Shown one piece after another: positions 1 through 9,328 of a DNA stretch of 39,735 nt. Within the stretch, counting starts at the first letter, position 1; each line of letters starts with the position of its first letter. The notes beneath the pieces were generated by a model. That model was not told the DNA's origin and did not search any database. It saw only the letters and a list, made by a program, of their open reading frames with translations. The DNA is from Arcobacteraceae bacterium (GTDB lineage Bacteria; Campylobacterota; Campylobacteria; Campylobacterales; Arcobacteraceae). Made by a program: the position numbers and the translations under genes. The stretch covers positions 1 to 39,735 of the forward strand of contig JAOZJU010000011.1 of NCBI GenBank assembly GCA_029935705.1, given 5' to 3'.

Positions 1-1173
1 GGCATCTTTTTGGTCATACACTTCATCTTCTTCAAATGTAGAGTGTTCTTCACTATATAGTGACATATCAGACTGTCGTCCTACAACTTGCACTGAGCCT
101 TTATAAAGCTTAAGTCGCACATCGCCTTGCACAAACTTTTGTGTCTCATCTATCGCTTTTTGTAGCATCTGTCTCTCTGCTGAATACCAAAAGCCGTTGT
201 ATATGAGCTTGGCATATCGTGGCATAAGTTCATCTTTTAGGTGTGCTTCTTCTCTATCAAGACACAAGCTCTCTATGGCTCTGTGGGCTTTGAGCATGAT
301 AGTCCCCCCTGGTGTCTCGTAGCACCCACGTGCCTTCATACCTACATATCTGTTTTCTACTATATCTATCCTTCCAATACCGTGTTTGTTGCCGTATTTG
401 TTCAAAGTTCGAAGCATGGTAGCTGGACTTAACTCATCCCCATTTAGCTTAACTGGGTCGCCATTTTTGTAGCTTATCGTTATATATTCAGGAGTGTCTG
501 GAGCATCTACTGGGTCAGTTGTCCATAGCCACATATTTTTCTCTGGTTCATTCATAGGGTTTTCAAGATGAAGTCCCTCATACGATATATGTAGCAAATT
601 TGCATCCATAGAGTAGGGGCTAATAGCTGGATTGCCATCCTTGTCAAGGTGTTTTTGGTCTATCTCTATGCCGTGTTTTTTTGCATAATCAAGCAATTTT
701 TCACGACTGTTTAGATCCCACTCTCGCCACGGAGCTATCACTTTGATGTTTGGATTTAATCCCAAATATCCCAACTCAAATCGCACTTGGTCGTTGCCTT
801 TGCCTGTAGCTCCATGTGAGACTGCATCTGCTCCCATCTTTTTGGCTATCTCTATTTGTTTTTTAGCTATGAGTGGTCTGGCTATTGAAGTGCCTAACAG
901 ATACTCGCCCTCGTATATGGCATTTGCTCTAAACATAGGATATACAAAATCTTTTACAAACTCCTCTTGAATATCCAACACAAATATATTTTCAGGTTTG
1001 ATACCACAGCTTAAAGCTTTTTGCCTCGCTGGTTCGACCTCTTCGCCTTGTCCTAAATCTGCAGTAAAGGTGATAACCTCCGCACCATATTCATCTTGAA
1101 GCCACTTCAATATGACCGATGTATCAAGCCCACCACTATATGCTAATACTACTTTTTTGATATTTTTATCCAA
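1..1173 (-). CDS. argG: Argininosuccinate synthase, 3' end cut by window edge
   Basis: Cytosolic enzyme of arginine synthesis that joins citrulline and aspartate with ATP to give argininosuccinate. The reading frame is open to base 1, giving 391 residues of a protein usually about 400 long, so only the last few residues are missing. The N-terminus carries the ATP-binding P-loop-like segment AYSGGLDTS, and the family motif [15 protein letters not shown] follows. The start is TTG at 1171-1173: it sits 5 bases after a strong AAAGGAG ribosome binding site and directly before the conserved VVLAYSGG segment, and no in-frame ATG fits better. It appears to be transcribed alone from the promoter at 1199-1219. 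Confidence 0.96.
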   Translation of the reverse strand, partial: MDKNIKKVVLAYSGGLDTSVILKWLQDEYGAEVITFTADLGQGEEVEPARQKALSCGIKPENIFVLDIQEEFVKDFVYPMFRANAIYEGEYLLGTSIARPLIAKKQIEIAKKMGADAVSHGATGKGNDQVRFELGYLGLNPNIKVIAPWREWDLNSREKLLDYAKKHGIEIDQKHLDKDGNPAISPYSMDANLLHISYEGLHLENPMNEPEKNMWLWTTDPVDAPDTPEYITISYKNGDPVKLNGDELSPATMLRTLNKYGNKHGIGRIDIVENRYVGMKARGCYETPGGTIMLKAHRAIESLCLDREEAHLKDELMPRYAKLIYNGFWYSAERQMLQKAIDETQKFVQGDVRLKLYKGSVQVVGRQSDMSLYSEEHSTFEEDEVYDQKDA

Positions 1174-1198
1174 ACTATTCTCCTTTAAATTACTATTT

Positions 1199-1219
1199 AT
1201 TATATCCAAATATGCTTAT
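1199..1219 (-). promoter_or_regulatory. Promoter of argG
   Basis: Read on the minus strand: ATAAG, ten bases, then TATAAT (1199-1204). The ten-base spacer ends in TTTGGA. The predicted transcript start is near 1192, leaving a short leader with the ribosome binding site. AGGTGC lies 17 bases before the -10 box. Confidence 0.7.
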
Positions 1220-1288
1220 GGGCACCTGTGTTGGATGATGATTGTTTAAGACACAAGAGAGTTTTGTTGGAGTAGATAAAGTATATCT

Positions 1289-1567
1289 CTAAAAACCAAT
1301 AAAAAGTCTCTTTAAAAATGTCTCAAAAAATATCAACACAAATATCAAAATCACAGGTGCTAAGTCAATACCACCAAACACGGTAGGTATAATTTTTCGC
1401 ACCATCGCATATGCTGGAGCTGTTAGTCTATCGAGTAGCTGAACTATTGGGTTAAATGGATCAGGTCTTACCCATGAAAGTAAAGCAGATATGATTATCA
1501 CCCACTTATATAAGGTAATTGCCCCCAAAATCACTGTAAAAATACTTACCATAAATGCACTTGTCAT
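1289..1567 (-). CDS. YggT family membrane protein
   Basis: Small integral membrane protein of 92 residues with hydrophobic segments at about 5-30 and 65-88. Between them is the family signature [21 protein letters not shown]. YggT proteins occur across bacteria and cyanobacteria; proposed roles include osmotic tolerance and membrane or nucleoid organisation, but no reaction is known. The start overlaps the end of gltX by four bases (ATGA type), so translation is probably coupled. It is the last gene of the pseudopilin-gltX operon. Confidence 0.88.
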   Translation of the reverse strand: MTSAFMVSIFTVILGAITLYKWVIIISALLSWVRPDPFNPIVQLLDRLTAPAYAMVRKIIPTVFGGIDLAPVILIFVLIFFETFLKRLFIGF

Positions 1568-2862
1568 ACTATCTCTCCTATAAATTTTTTAATCAGCGGA
1601 TATATTTCGCTTAAGTTTGGACCACTGTGTGCTCCTGTTATTACAAATCTTAATGTTTTGAAAAACTCTTTTCCTTTAAGTTTGCTCTCATTTTGAATAT
1701 ATTTTTTAAACTCTTCAAACTCTTCAAAATAGGGTGCTTTTTTTATGATATTTTGAACTATTGTTAGATTTTGCCCCAATGTTTCATCTTTTTTGTTAGA
1801 TGAAAATATCATATCTATTTTTGATTTTATCTGCTGTGTAGTGTCGCACTCCTCAAGATAAAGTTTGGCAAGTTTACCTATATCGCTATCTGCATATCCT
1901 ATGATTTTTGACAATCTCATATCGTCCATATCTTTTATATGCATCGAATTTATGTAGCCTAATTTTTTTATATCAAACTTTGCTGGACTTTTTGATATCT
2001 TTGATATATCAAACCACGATATAGCCTCTTCTATGGTAAATATCTCTTTTGGTGGATTGTATCCTAAAAGTACCAAATAGTTTGCGATAGAGACAGGCAA
2101 ATAGCCAAGTTTTAAAAGATTTTGCACTGATGAAGTTTCATCTCTTTTTGACATCTTTTTGCCTGTGGTTATATCAAGTATCATAGGTAGATGAATATAA
2201 TTTATCGATTTTTTATAATCCAACATATCTCTTATGTGTATCTGTTTGGGTGTATTTGAAAGATGATCTTCCCCTCGTATTACATAGCTAATATCGCTTA
2301 TCATATCATCTATAGCACAAGCGAAGTTGTATGTGGGAGTTTTGTCCTCTCTTAGGATTATAAAGCTATCCACATCAAATGGTTCAAAACTAAATTCGCC
2401 TTTGATCATATCTTTGAACTTTATACTCTTTTGTGGTCTTTTTATACGAACTGCAAAAGGAGCATTGCACTGAAGTTTTGCTTCATCGCTTATATTTAGA
2501 CAAAAATCACCATATCTATATGGTTTTTTTGATTGTTTGGCTTTTTGTCTGTCTTTTTCTATAGCTTCGCTACTACAAAAACAGTTAAATGCCTTTTTGT
2601 CAAGCAACAGATCCAAACCCAATTTTGTATGGAACTTTAGGTTGTCACTTTGGAATAAAACTTGAACATAATCAATTGCAAACAGATCCAAGATATTTAA
2701 TATATCTTTCTCTTTATCTTTGATATTTCTTTGGCTATCTGTGTCTTCTATCCTTACTATCAACTTCTCGTTTAATTGTTTGGACAATATAAAATTAAGC
2801 AAAGCAACCCTTAAGTTGCCTATATGCATATCACCAGTAGGGCTTGGAGCAAATCTAAGCAT
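1564..2862 (-). CDS. gltX: Glutamyl-tRNA synthetase, GluRS2-like class
   Basis: Class I aminoacyl-tRNA synthetase that charges tRNA with glutamate. The ATP-binding motifs are HIGN at residues 13-16 and KMSKR at about 236-240. The length of 432 is usual for Campylobacterota, which commonly carry two GluRS copies and lack GlnRS. The N-terminus ([16 protein letters not shown]) resembles the copy that in Helicobacter mischarges tRNA-Gln before amidation by GatCAB. Which tRNA this copy prefers cannot be read from the sequence with certainty. It starts two bases after the upstream pseudopilin gene and overlaps yggT at its end. Confidence 0.95.
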   Translation of the reverse strand: MLRFAPSPTGDMHIGNLRVALLNFILSKQLNEKLIVRIEDTDSQRNIKDKEKDILNILDLFAIDYVQVLFQSDNLKFHTKLGLDLLLDKKAFNCFCSSEAIEKDRQKAKQSKKPYRYGDFCLNISDEAKLQCNAPFAVRIKRPQKSIKFKDMIKGEFSFEPFDVDSFIILREDKTPTYNFACAIDDMISDISYVIRGEDHLSNTPKQIHIRDMLDYKKSINYIHLPMILDITTGKKMSKRDETSSVQNLLKLGYLPVSIANYLVLLGYNPPKEIFTIEEAISWFDISKISKSPAKFDIKKLGYINSMHIKDMDDMRLSKIIGYADSDIGKLAKLYLEECDTTQQIKSKIDMIFSSNKKDETLGQNLTIVQNIIKKAPYFEEFEEFKKYIQNESKLKGKEFFKTLRFVITGAHSGPNLSEIYPLIKKFIGEIV

Positions 2863-2864
2863 CG

Positions 2865-3377
2865 TTATCCTTTATATAATTTATCTATATCAAATAGTTT
2901 TGGTTTGTTATCAAACGGATATTGGATATAGAATTTTTCGTTTTTTTTGTATATAAACTTACTGCAAAATCTATTTTTGTATATATTAAACTCATACAAA
3001 ATATCTCTTTGTATGTTCTCTTTGATATAAACTCCATATGATTTTTCTTTTAGTTCGTTGTATCTATCAAGTTCAAATATATTTTCAAAATCTATCTTAA
3101 ACCTTTTGTTGTTTTCTACACTTTTACCATTTTTAGTCAATATGTGTTCAAGTTTTCTATCTTTGTTTTCGTATATTATTAGTCTTATCTCATCTGTGGG
3201 TTTGTCTATTAGTTTTTTTAATTCAAAACATATATTGTCGTTTGTTATTAGTTTTGATTTTGGATTGTAGATAAAACCAGAGTTTATAAACGAGAGATAT
3301 ATCAATGATATGAGAAATATCACCAACAATACCTCTACGATTGTAAAACTCTTACAACTCTTTTTTATTTTGAACAT
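2865..3377 (-). CDS. Type II pseudopilin-like protein
   Basis: Protein of 170 residues that I cannot assign to a named pseudopilin. It begins with a class III (prepilin) signal: a basic leader [10 protein letters not shown], a predicted cut between Ser10 and Phe11, Glu at mature position 5, and a hydrophobic helix to about residue 30. The rest is Lys-, Tyr- and Asn-rich and looks like a small globular head. The residue before the cut is Ser, not the usual Gly. It overlaps the end of the GspG-like gene by 13 bases, so the two are probably made together as minor and major pseudopilins of a secretion, pilus or DNA-uptake machine. Confidence 0.75.
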   Translation of the reverse strand: MFKIKKSCKSFTIVEVLLVIFLISLIYLSFINSGFIYNPKSKLITNDNICFELKKLIDKPTDEIRLIIYENKDRKLEHILTKNGKSVENNKRFKIDFENIFELDRYNELKEKSYGVYIKENIQRDILYEFNIYKNRFCSKFIYKKNEKFYIQYPFDNKPKLFDIDKLYKG

Positions 3378-3772
3378 TGAGAATATTTTATATCGCTACT
3401 CTCACCTGTGCCACCCTCTTTTTTATCAGCTCCCAAAGAGATTATCTCATATTTGTCACCATCTTTTACATATATAAATTCATTTTTCCAAGAATCCAAT
3501 GGTATCTTACCATCGCTAAAATATGAAGCCCCATCTGCCACAAGAGATTTTAAGCCACTTTTAGTATCTGGATATACTCCGTTGTCTAACTTATACATCT
3601 TCAAGCTTTGTGATATCGTATTCATCTGTATGCATGTTATATTTCTTTTTGCATTTTCTGCTTTGCCTAATAGGTTTGGCAATACAAGTGAAGCAAGAAG
3701 CCCAAGTATAAGTATGACTATCAACAACTCCATCAAACTAAATGCCTGAAGCTGTCTTTGTGTTTTTTTCAT
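3365..3772 (-). CDS. GspG-like major pseudopilin
   Basis: Homologue of the type II secretion major pseudopilin, 135 residues. The prepilin leader MKKTQRQLQA is followed by FSLMELLIVILILGLLASLV, with Glu at mature position 5. The C-terminal region has the GspG calcium-loop pattern (GADKKEGGTGESSDI) and the core signature YKLDNGVYPDTKSGLKSL. Position -1 is Ala instead of Gly. The protein would be cut and N-methylated by a prepilin peptidase and assembled at the inner membrane. No other secretion genes are nearby. It is first in the operon with the second pseudopilin, gltX and yggT, behind its own promoter at 3791-3811. The ribosome binding site AAAGG is well placed. Confidence 0.88.
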   Translation of the reverse strand: MKKTQRQLQAFSLMELLIVILILGLLASLVLPNLLGKAENAKRNITCIQMNTISQSLKMYKLDNGVYPDTKSGLKSLVADGASYFSDGKIPLDSWKNEFIYVKDGDKYEIISLGADKKEGGTGESSDIKYSQCSK

Positions 3773-3790
3773 ATATTTACCTTTTTTATC

Positions 3791-3811
3791 ATTATATCCA
3801 TATTAGCTTAT
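3791..3811 (-). promoter_or_regulatory. Promoter of the pseudopilin-gltX operon
   Basis: Minus strand: ATAAG, ten bases ending in TATGGA, then TATAAT (3791-3796). The upstream element lies inside the last codons of clpB, so the promoter overlaps the clpB stop region. Predicted start near 3784. Confidence 0.65.
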
Positions 3812-6379
3812 CATTACATCTATTTTGTCATCTATTATATCAAACTCAACCATATCGCCATCTTTTAGCTCATCTTTTAGTATCTTGTCGCTTAAAACAT
3901 CTTCAACTATATCATATATCGCTCGTTTTAGTGGTCTTGCTCCATATACTGGGTCAAAACCAGCATCTGCTATATGTTTTTTCATAGTTTCGCTTAGATT
4001 CATAGTGATATTTTTTTGCGATAGTTTCCCTTTTAGCTCATCAAGAAGTATATCTACGATTGCTGTGATAGCTTCTAGGTTTAGTTGATTGAATATTATT
4101 ATATCATCAAGTCTATTTAGAAACTCTGGTTTGAAGTATTGTTTTAGTTCATCTCTTACTGCTTTAGTTCTTTGGGTTTTGTCCTGTATAGATATGATTT
4201 TATCGCTAGCTATATTTGATGTAAGTATCAAAATAGTATTTTTAAAATCAATTGTCACACCTTTGTTGTCAGTCAATCGCCCATCATCTAACACTTGCAA
4301 CAAGATATTAAACACATCTTTGTGGGCTTTTTCTATCTCATCAAACAGCACTATACTGTATGGTTTTCGCCTAATTGCCTCAGTGAGTTGTCCTCCCTCT
4401 TCGTATCCTACATACCCAGGAGCGGCACCTACTAGCCTACTTACTGAATGTTTTTCCATATACTCACTCATATCAAATCGTATAAGTGAGTTTTCACTAT
4501 CAAACAAAAATTTCGCCAAAGTTTTAGCAAGTTGTGTTTTACCTACACCTGTGGGTCCTAAAAAAAGAAAGCTACCAACTGGACGGTTTTCACTGCTTAA
4601 TCCTGCTTTGTTTCTTTTGATCACTTTGCCTATAGCTTCTACTGCTTCATCTTGACCTACAACATCTTTTTTGAGTATATCTACTACTTTTAATACTTTT
4701 TGTCTCTCTGTGCTTAACAATTTGTTTACAGGTATGTTTGTCCATTTTGCAACTATACTTGCTATCATCTCATCATCTACAAAATTTTTAAGCAGTGTGC
4801 CTTTTTGCTCCATAGTGTGCCACTGGTTTTCGAGTTGATCTATTTGGCTGTTTAGTTTTGGTATCTCACCATACTCTATCTTTGCTGCTTTTTCAAACTC
4901 ACTTTGTCGTTTTGCTATAGTGGCTAACTCTTTTTGCTGGTCTATCTCTTTTTTTAGTTTTGATATATTTTCAAATGTCTTTTTTTCGTTTTCAAACTGA
5001 GCTAAGAGTTGATTTTTTTGTTCATTTAAGTTGCTTAACTCTTTGTCAATTTCCACTATCCTTTTTTGGTTTGTATCGTTTGGTTCCATCTTTAGAGCCT
5101 CTTTTTCAACATTTAAGCTACTTATGGTTCGTTTGGTTTGAGATAGTTTAGTAGGTTCTGATTGGATTTGTATCTTTAGCAAAGCAGATGCCTCATCTAT
5201 AAGATCTATAGCTTTATCTGGCAAAAACCTATCTGTGATATATCTGTGGCTTAGTTTGACCGCACTTACAAGTGCACTATCTTTTATAGATATATTGTGA
5301 AATGTCTCTAACTTATCTTTGATGCCACGAAGTATCTGCAATGCTTCATTTACAGTAGGTTCATCTACAACTATAGGTTGAAATCGCCTTTGCATAGCAG
5401 TATCTTTTTCAAAATATTTTCTATACTCTTTAAGTGTAGTTGCTCCAATTGTGTGCAATTCGCCTCTTGCTAAACTGGGTTTAAGTATGTTAGCAGCATC
5501 CATACTGCCTTCGTTTGCACCTGCTCCTATTATAGTGTGAATCTCATCTATAAAAAGTATAATATCACCTGCTTTTTTAACTTCATCTATGACAGATTTT
5601 AATCTATCTTCAAACTCCCCTCTATATTTTGCTCCAGCTATAAGAGCACTCATATCAAGTGTGATCACCTTTTTGTTCAATAAGCTTGTAGGCACCTCTT
5701 TGTCTACTATTTTTTTTGCAAGTGCTTCAGCAATAGCTGTTTTTCCAGTTCCTGGTTCGCCTATAAGTATAGGGTTGTTTTTGGTTTTTCTAACAAGTAT
5801 TTGCATCATACGGTCTATCTCATCATCTCTACCTATGACAGGGTCAAGCTTGCCGTCTATTGCTTTTTGGTTTAGGTTTATACCAAACTTTTCCAAACTT
5901 TCTAAGTTCTCATCTTTTGAAGCTGTATCTATCTTTGCTCCGTTTCTCATAGCTTCCAATGTTTTTTTAAGTTGCAAGCTATCTACATATTTACCAAATA
6001 GCTCTTTGTGTGTGTCGCTATCTATGTTTGCTAATATATATGTATCAACTGCTACAAAGCTATCACCCATACTGGTCATAAGTGCTATAGCTGATTGTAG
6101 TGAAGCGACTGTATTTTGTGATATTTTGATATCCTCTTTGTTTATAGTTGACACTTTTGGCAGTTTGTCCGCCATACTTTTTGCTTCTAGCTCTATTGGC
6201 TTACTTTGTATATTTAACTTATTTAGAGCTTGATTGATTGTAGAGTTAGTAGTGTTTATCATAGCCCAATAAATATGCACAGGCATAACCTCTTGTGTTT
6301 TGTTGTGTAAGCATAGTGAAACTGCTTGAGACAAAGTCTCATTTAGATTGTTTGTTAATTTTTCTAATATATTTTTCAT
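3803..6379 (-). CDS. clpB: Disaggregase chaperone ClpB
   Basis: Hsp100 AAA+ hexamer that works with DnaK to pull proteins out of aggregates in the cytosol. It has 858 residues, the full family length. The order is: Clp N-domain (1-145); first ATPase with Walker A GEPGTGKT at 207-214 and Walker B ILFIDE at 274-279; a long coiled-coil middle domain (about 395-525), which separates ClpB from ClpA and ClpC; and a second ATPase with GPTGVGKT near 605 and the D2-small domain at the end ([14 protein letters not shown]). It appears to be a single-gene transcript with its own promoter, and a CIRCE element stands directly before the ribosome binding site, so heat-shock control by HrcA is likely. Confidence 0.98.
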   Translation of the reverse strand: MKNILEKLTNNLNETLSQAVSLCLHNKTQEVMPVHIYWAMINTTNSTINQALNKLNIQSKPIELEAKSMADKLPKVSTINKEDIKISQNTVASLQSAIALMTSMGDSFVAVDTYILANIDSDTHKELFGKYVDSLQLKKTLEAMRNGAKIDTASKDENLESLEKFGINLNQKAIDGKLDPVIGRDDEIDRMMQILVRKTKNNPILIGEPGTGKTAIAEALAKKIVDKEVPTSLLNKKVITLDMSALIAGAKYRGEFEDRLKSVIDEVKKAGDIILFIDEIHTIIGAGANEGSMDAANILKPSLARGELHTIGATTLKEYRKYFEKDTAMQRRFQPIVVDEPTVNEALQILRGIKDKLETFHNISIKDSALVSAVKLSHRYITDRFLPDKAIDLIDEASALLKIQIQSEPTKLSQTKRTISSLNVEKEALKMEPNDTNQKRIVEIDKELSNLNEQKNQLLAQFENEKKTFENISKLKKEIDQQKELATIAKRQSEFEKAAKIEYGEIPKLNSQIDQLENQWHTMEQKGTLLKNFVDDEMIASIVAKWTNIPVNKLLSTERQKVLKVVDILKKDVVGQDEAVEAIGKVIKRNKAGLSSENRPVGSFLFLGPTGVGKTQLAKTLAKFLFDSENSLIRFDMSEYMEKHSVSRLVGAAPGYVGYEEGGQLTEAIRRKPYSIVLFDEIEKAHKDVFNILLQVLDDGRLTDNKGVTIDFKNTILILTSNIASDKIISIQDKTQRTKAVRDELKQYFKPEFLNRLDDIIIFNQLNLEAITAIVDILLDELKGKLSQKNITMNLSETMKKHIADAGFDPVYGARPLKRAIYDIVEDVLSDKILKDELKDGDMVEFDIIDDKIDVMIS

Positions 6380-6394
6380 ATTTTATCCTTTAAA

Positions 6395-6421
6395 TTGGCA
6401 CTCTATATAACCGAGTGCCAG
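6395..6421 (-). promoter_or_regulatory. CIRCE operator (HrcA site) before clpB
   Basis: The top strand reads TTGGCACTC, nine bases, GAGTGCCAG. This matches the classic CIRCE element (TTAGCACTC-N9-GAGTGCTAA) in all but two symmetric positions. The spacer is exactly nine. It lies in the 5' leader, 15 bases before the clpB start codon and downstream of the predicted -10 box, where HrcA would block transcription. Confidence 0.85.
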
Positions 6422-6450
6422 TTATTTTACCACATTAAGCTTAAAGTTTG

Positions 6451-6456
6451 ATTATA
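6451..6456 (-). promoter_or_regulatory. -10 box of clpB
   Basis: TATAAT on the minus strand, placing the transcript start near 6444 and the CIRCE element at about +23 to +49. Unlike most promoters in the window it lacks a TTAAG element ten bases upstream. Confidence 0.5.
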
Positions 6457-6560
6457 CTGCTTTATTTTTGAACTTTTTTATAGATTTGCTAACTCTTTTT
6501 AACCATAAAAGATAAAGAAGTTAAAAGATAGTTAAACTAACAGATAGTTTGATAGATTTT

Positions 6561-7754
6561 CTATTTTGTATTGATTATTTTGTTTGGTGAGCTATTTGAG
6601 CTATGATATACTACTACATCATATTTTTTTGCATAATACCTTATAAGCATATTTTGAAGCACAGGTTCAATAGATGGCACAAACCAAGCATTGTTTGTCA
6701 AGACTACCATATATTTTGTATCAAGATTTTCAAACACCTTATCAGTAGTAGCTTCATAACATATTGCATTTCTAAACTTAACACCATCTATACTAAACGA
6801 TGTAGGATGTTTGGCTACTTCATAATCAACAGCTCCACCAAAAAATTTGTCATTTATCCATTTGGCGATAAATTTTGGAAATGGCACAGCCTCACCAAAT
6901 GGCACAAGGACAGTTTTCCTTGCTATTTGCATATTTTGTTTGTGAAAAAAATATGAAGTGTTGTAGTATTTGTTCTGGTCAAACTCCAATGCACCAGCAA
7001 CTATAGCGATATCTTTGCTTCTTTCTTTAAGCTTCGTGATGATATCTTGATTTTTGTTAAGTGCGATAGGAAATATAGTCTCTGGTAAAATTATAAATTC
7101 ATAACCCTCTTTTATAGCATAGTCTATATGTTGAAAATTTATTTTTATAAGCTCATCTTTAAACTTTGGTTGCCACTTTTTATCTTGTGAGATGTTGTAT
7201 TGTGGCATATATATTTTCAAGTTTGGTTGTTCTACTTTGTGCGAAGTGAAATTTAAAGCAAACAATAAAAGCAAAAGATATATAGGCTTTTTTTGCTCTA
7301 TAACTGAAGCTATAGTAAATATGATGACAAAATAAGCAAATATAGTTGTATCAAAATAGGTGTTTAAAAATATAAGCTGTGGTTTAAACCAGTTAAACCC
7401 AAGAATCACCAAAAAATATAACAAAAACAACAAAAATGCTCTTATATAAATATGGTTAAAAATAGACAAAAGATAAAAAACAATAGCATAACCAAGACCA
7501 AAACCAGCAGTCGCAACAATAGCTACATATGTTGGCAGGTCGTAGTATTGAAATGTCAAAAATATCCACCAAAACCAAAACAATCCTATAAAAAAGCCAG
7601 TAAAAAAAAGCTCTTTTTTGGATATAGTCAGTAAAAGATATATAGACAAAATAGCAGTAAAACTATTTAAAATAAGATTTACAATACCAAAATACTCAAA
7701 ATATATAGAAGATGAAAAAAGTCCAGCTGTAAATAAAGGTTTTAAGATGCTCAT
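6561..7754 (-). CDS. lnt: Apolipoprotein N-acyltransferase
   Basis: Inner-membrane enzyme that adds the third acyl chain to lipoproteins, taking it from phospholipid. It has 397 residues, shorter than the E. coli enzyme (about 510), as is usual in Campylobacterota. Several membrane helices fill residues 1-170, followed by a nitrilase-type periplasmic domain. The catalytic triad is visible: Glu225 (ILPETIFP), Lys280 (ARKTVLVPFGE) and Cys332 (NAICYEAT). The neighbouring motif LTNNAWF is also family-typical. It follows a 52-residue membrane peptide by 15 bases in one transcript. The lipoproteins near 37.5-38.3 kb would be substrates. Confidence 0.93.
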   Translation of the reverse strand: MSILKPLFTAGLFSSSIYFEYFGIVNLILNSFTAILSIYLLLTISKKELFFTGFFIGLFWFWWIFLTFQYYDLPTYVAIVATAGFGLGYAIVFYLLSIFNHIYIRAFLLFLLYFLVILGFNWFKPQLIFLNTYFDTTIFAYFVIIFTIASVIEQKKPIYLLLLLFALNFTSHKVEQPNLKIYMPQYNISQDKKWQPKFKDELIKINFQHIDYAIKEGYEFIILPETIFPIALNKNQDIITKLKERSKDIAIVAGALEFDQNKYYNTSYFFHKQNMQIARKTVLVPFGEAVPFPKFIAKWINDKFFGGAVDYEVAKHPTSFSIDGVKFRNAICYEATTDKVFENLDTKYMVVLTNNAWFVPSIEPVLQNMLIRYYAKKYDVVVYHSSNSSPNKIINTK

Positions 7755-7769
7755 ATATTGTTACAAAAT

Positions 7770-7928
7770 CTAATCTTGCTTAATATCCTTAAATATCTCA
7801 TCTACGACATCTTGTATAGTCTCTTGATTTGTAGGTGGTTGTGATGTCAAGTCATCTTGAAATATCAAAAATAACAATCCAGAAAATACCAAAATGCCAA
7901 ATATAGTATATAAAATTTTTCTGTTCAT
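7770..7928 (-). CDS. Small single-span membrane protein upstream of lnt
   Basis: Reading frame of 52 residues with no function I recognise. It starts MNRKILYTIFGILVFSGLLF, a basic end followed by one membrane helix, then an acidic and polar tail ending in DEIFKDIKQD. It is preceded by an AAAGGA ribosome binding site seven bases from the ATG and by a well-formed promoter. The stop codon lies 15 bases before lnt, which itself has a poor ribosome binding site, so translation of lnt may depend on this gene. The hydrophobic segment could be an uncleaved signal anchor, with the tail in the periplasm. Confidence 0.72.
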   Translation of the reverse strand: MNRKILYTIFGILVFSGLLFLIFQDDLTSQPPTNQETIQDVVDEIFKDIKQD

Positions 7929-7945
7929 ATATTGTCCTTTTTGTT

Positions 7946-7966
7946 ATTATATTGATATTTGCTTAA
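7946..7966 (-). promoter_or_regulatory. Promoter of the small ORF-lnt operon
   Basis: Minus strand: TTAAG, ten bases, TATAAT (7946-7951). Predicted start near 7939, eleven bases before the start codon. Confidence 0.65.
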
Positions 7967-7979
7967 AGCCCACTTAACC

Positions 7980-8000
7980 ATAAGGTTTTTTGAGTATAAT
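7980..8000 (+). promoter_or_regulatory. Promoter of the RqcH-like gene, possibly leaderless
   Basis: ATAAG, ten bases ending in TTTGAG, then TATAAT at 7995-8000. The transcript would start at about 8006-8008, which is the ATG of the gene itself. No ribosome binding site precedes that ATG. Confidence 0.65.
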
Positions 8001-8005
8001 TTGTG

Positions 8006-9268
8006 ATGAAATTATATATAATCAAAAATTTATTAAAAGATATAAAACAATACAAAACTATCAAAAATATCAAAAGAGTTCAAAACAATGAGATAAAAAT
8101 AGAGTTTGAACAAAATCAAAACTACTTTTTTGATATGACAAAAAATCAAAGTTTGGTTTATAAAAAAAGAGACATATCACACAAAACAAAAAACTTCTCT
8201 GCTCCTTTTGATATTTTGCTTCTAAAAAAACTTTCAAACTCAAAAATAGTTGATATCTCTATGCCAAATGATGACAAAATGCTATTATTTGAGCTTGAAA
8301 ACTCTACATCGTATAAAAGCCAGACTATATACCTGCTGATAAATTTTGTCCCAAACTGGACAAATGTGATATTGCTTGATAAGCATATGAAAGTGCTTGA
8401 GGCATTGAGACAAATAGATACAAACAATATAGTCGTAAAAATAGGGCATATATTTCTATATCCACCTAAACCAACATTTGAATATATAGAACAAGATATA
8501 GAAGATATGGAGAAATTTTTATACGATATATATGACCAAAAGCAGGCAAAACTGTTTGAAAATAGTAAAAACAATAAACTAAATCAGATCTTAAAACAGA
8601 TAAAAAAACTAAAACAGATAAAAGATAGCTTAGATGACACAGATAAACTTTTGGAAAAATCAGAACAGTTTAACAAAGATGCCACTAAACTTATAAAAGA
8701 TATCCACAAACAAACAGGATATACCAAAGCGATACAACTCAAAGAGTCAAACGATCTTTTCAAAAAAAGCAAAAAGATGAAACAAAAAGCACTCTTGCAA
8801 CATATAGAGCAAAACAACATAGAGAAAAAACTGGAGTTTAACATAAGATTACAATCTATCATAAACAGATGCAAAAGTTTAGATGAACTTGAGTTTTATT
8901 TGCCAAAAAAAGAGAAAAATCAAACAAAAACAAAAAAATCATCTCTATACCAAAGCTTTTTTTACAATGGATATGACATAAAACTTGGACGAAATGAGAG
9001 TGAAAATATATATTTGCTCAAAAACAGCAAAAGCAGTGATGTGTGGTTTCATCTAAAAGATAGACCATCTTCACACTTGATTGTAGTCAATAGAAAAAAA
9101 GAGCTACCACAAGATGTGATACAAAAATGTGCAACAATTGTGGCAAAATTTTCATCTAAAGCTGGTGGTGATTTTTTGGTTGATTGGACAAAAAGAGGAA
9201 ATGTAAAGATACAAAGCGGAGCAAATGTTTTATACAATCCATACAGCACAATCAAAGTAAGAGTCTAG
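8006..9268 (+). CDS. NFACT family protein, short RqcH-like
   Basis: Homologue of RqcH/NEMF, which binds split 50S subunits that carry a stalled chain and tRNA and adds an alanine tail for degradation. It has 420 residues against about 570 in Bacillus. The NFACT-N domain spans 1-180, a charged coiled coil (rich in KQIKKLKQIKD) about 190-290, and the NFACT-R domain the last 110 (SSDVWFHLKDRPSSHLIVV). The position matching the Asp-Arg pair needed in Bacillus RqcH seems to read Asp-Lys (PNDDKMLLFE), a hand alignment. I chose ATG 8006; an in-frame GTG lies directly before it at 8003. It probably acts alone; no ribosome-rescue partner is adjacent. Older databases call such proteins fibronectin-binding. 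Confidence 0.85.
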   Translation: MKLYIIKNLLKDIKQYKTIKNIKRVQNNEIKIEFEQNQNYFFDMTKNQSLVYKKRDISHKTKNFSAPFDILLLKKLSNSKIVDISMPNDDKMLLFELENSTSYKSQTIYLLINFVPNWTNVILLDKHMKVLEALRQIDTNNIVVKIGHIFLYPPKPTFEYIEQDIEDMEKFLYDIYDQKQAKLFENSKNNKLNQILKQIKKLKQIKDSLDDTDKLLEKSEQFNKDATKLIKDIHKQTGYTKAIQLKESNDLFKKSKKMKQKALLQHIEQNNIEKKLEFNIRLQSIINRCKSLDELEFYLPKKEKNQTKTKKSSLYQSFFYNGYDIKLGRNESENIYLLKNSKSSDVWFHLKDRPSSHLIVVNRKKELPQDVIQKCATIVAKFSSKAGGDFLVDWTKRGNVKIQSGANVLYNPYSTIKVRV

Positions 9269-9288
9269 GCATACAATCCTTCACACTC

Positions 9289-9309
9289 TTAAGCTTTTTA
9301 TGATAATAT
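9289..9309 (+). promoter_or_regulatory. Promoter of the tal operon
   Basis: TTAAG, ten bases ending in TATGA, then TAATAT at 9304-9309. Start predicted near 9316, thirteen bases before the tal start codon. Confidence 0.55.
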
Positions 9310-9328
9310 AGCAAAAAATAGGAAAACT

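Noticed and set aside
4089-6233. Long plus-strand open frames opposite clpB
   Set aside because: They lie antisense to a full-length, clearly conserved ClpB, have no ribosome binding sites, and read as low-complexity Ser/Ile/Phe sequence typical of the reverse strand of an AT-rich gene.
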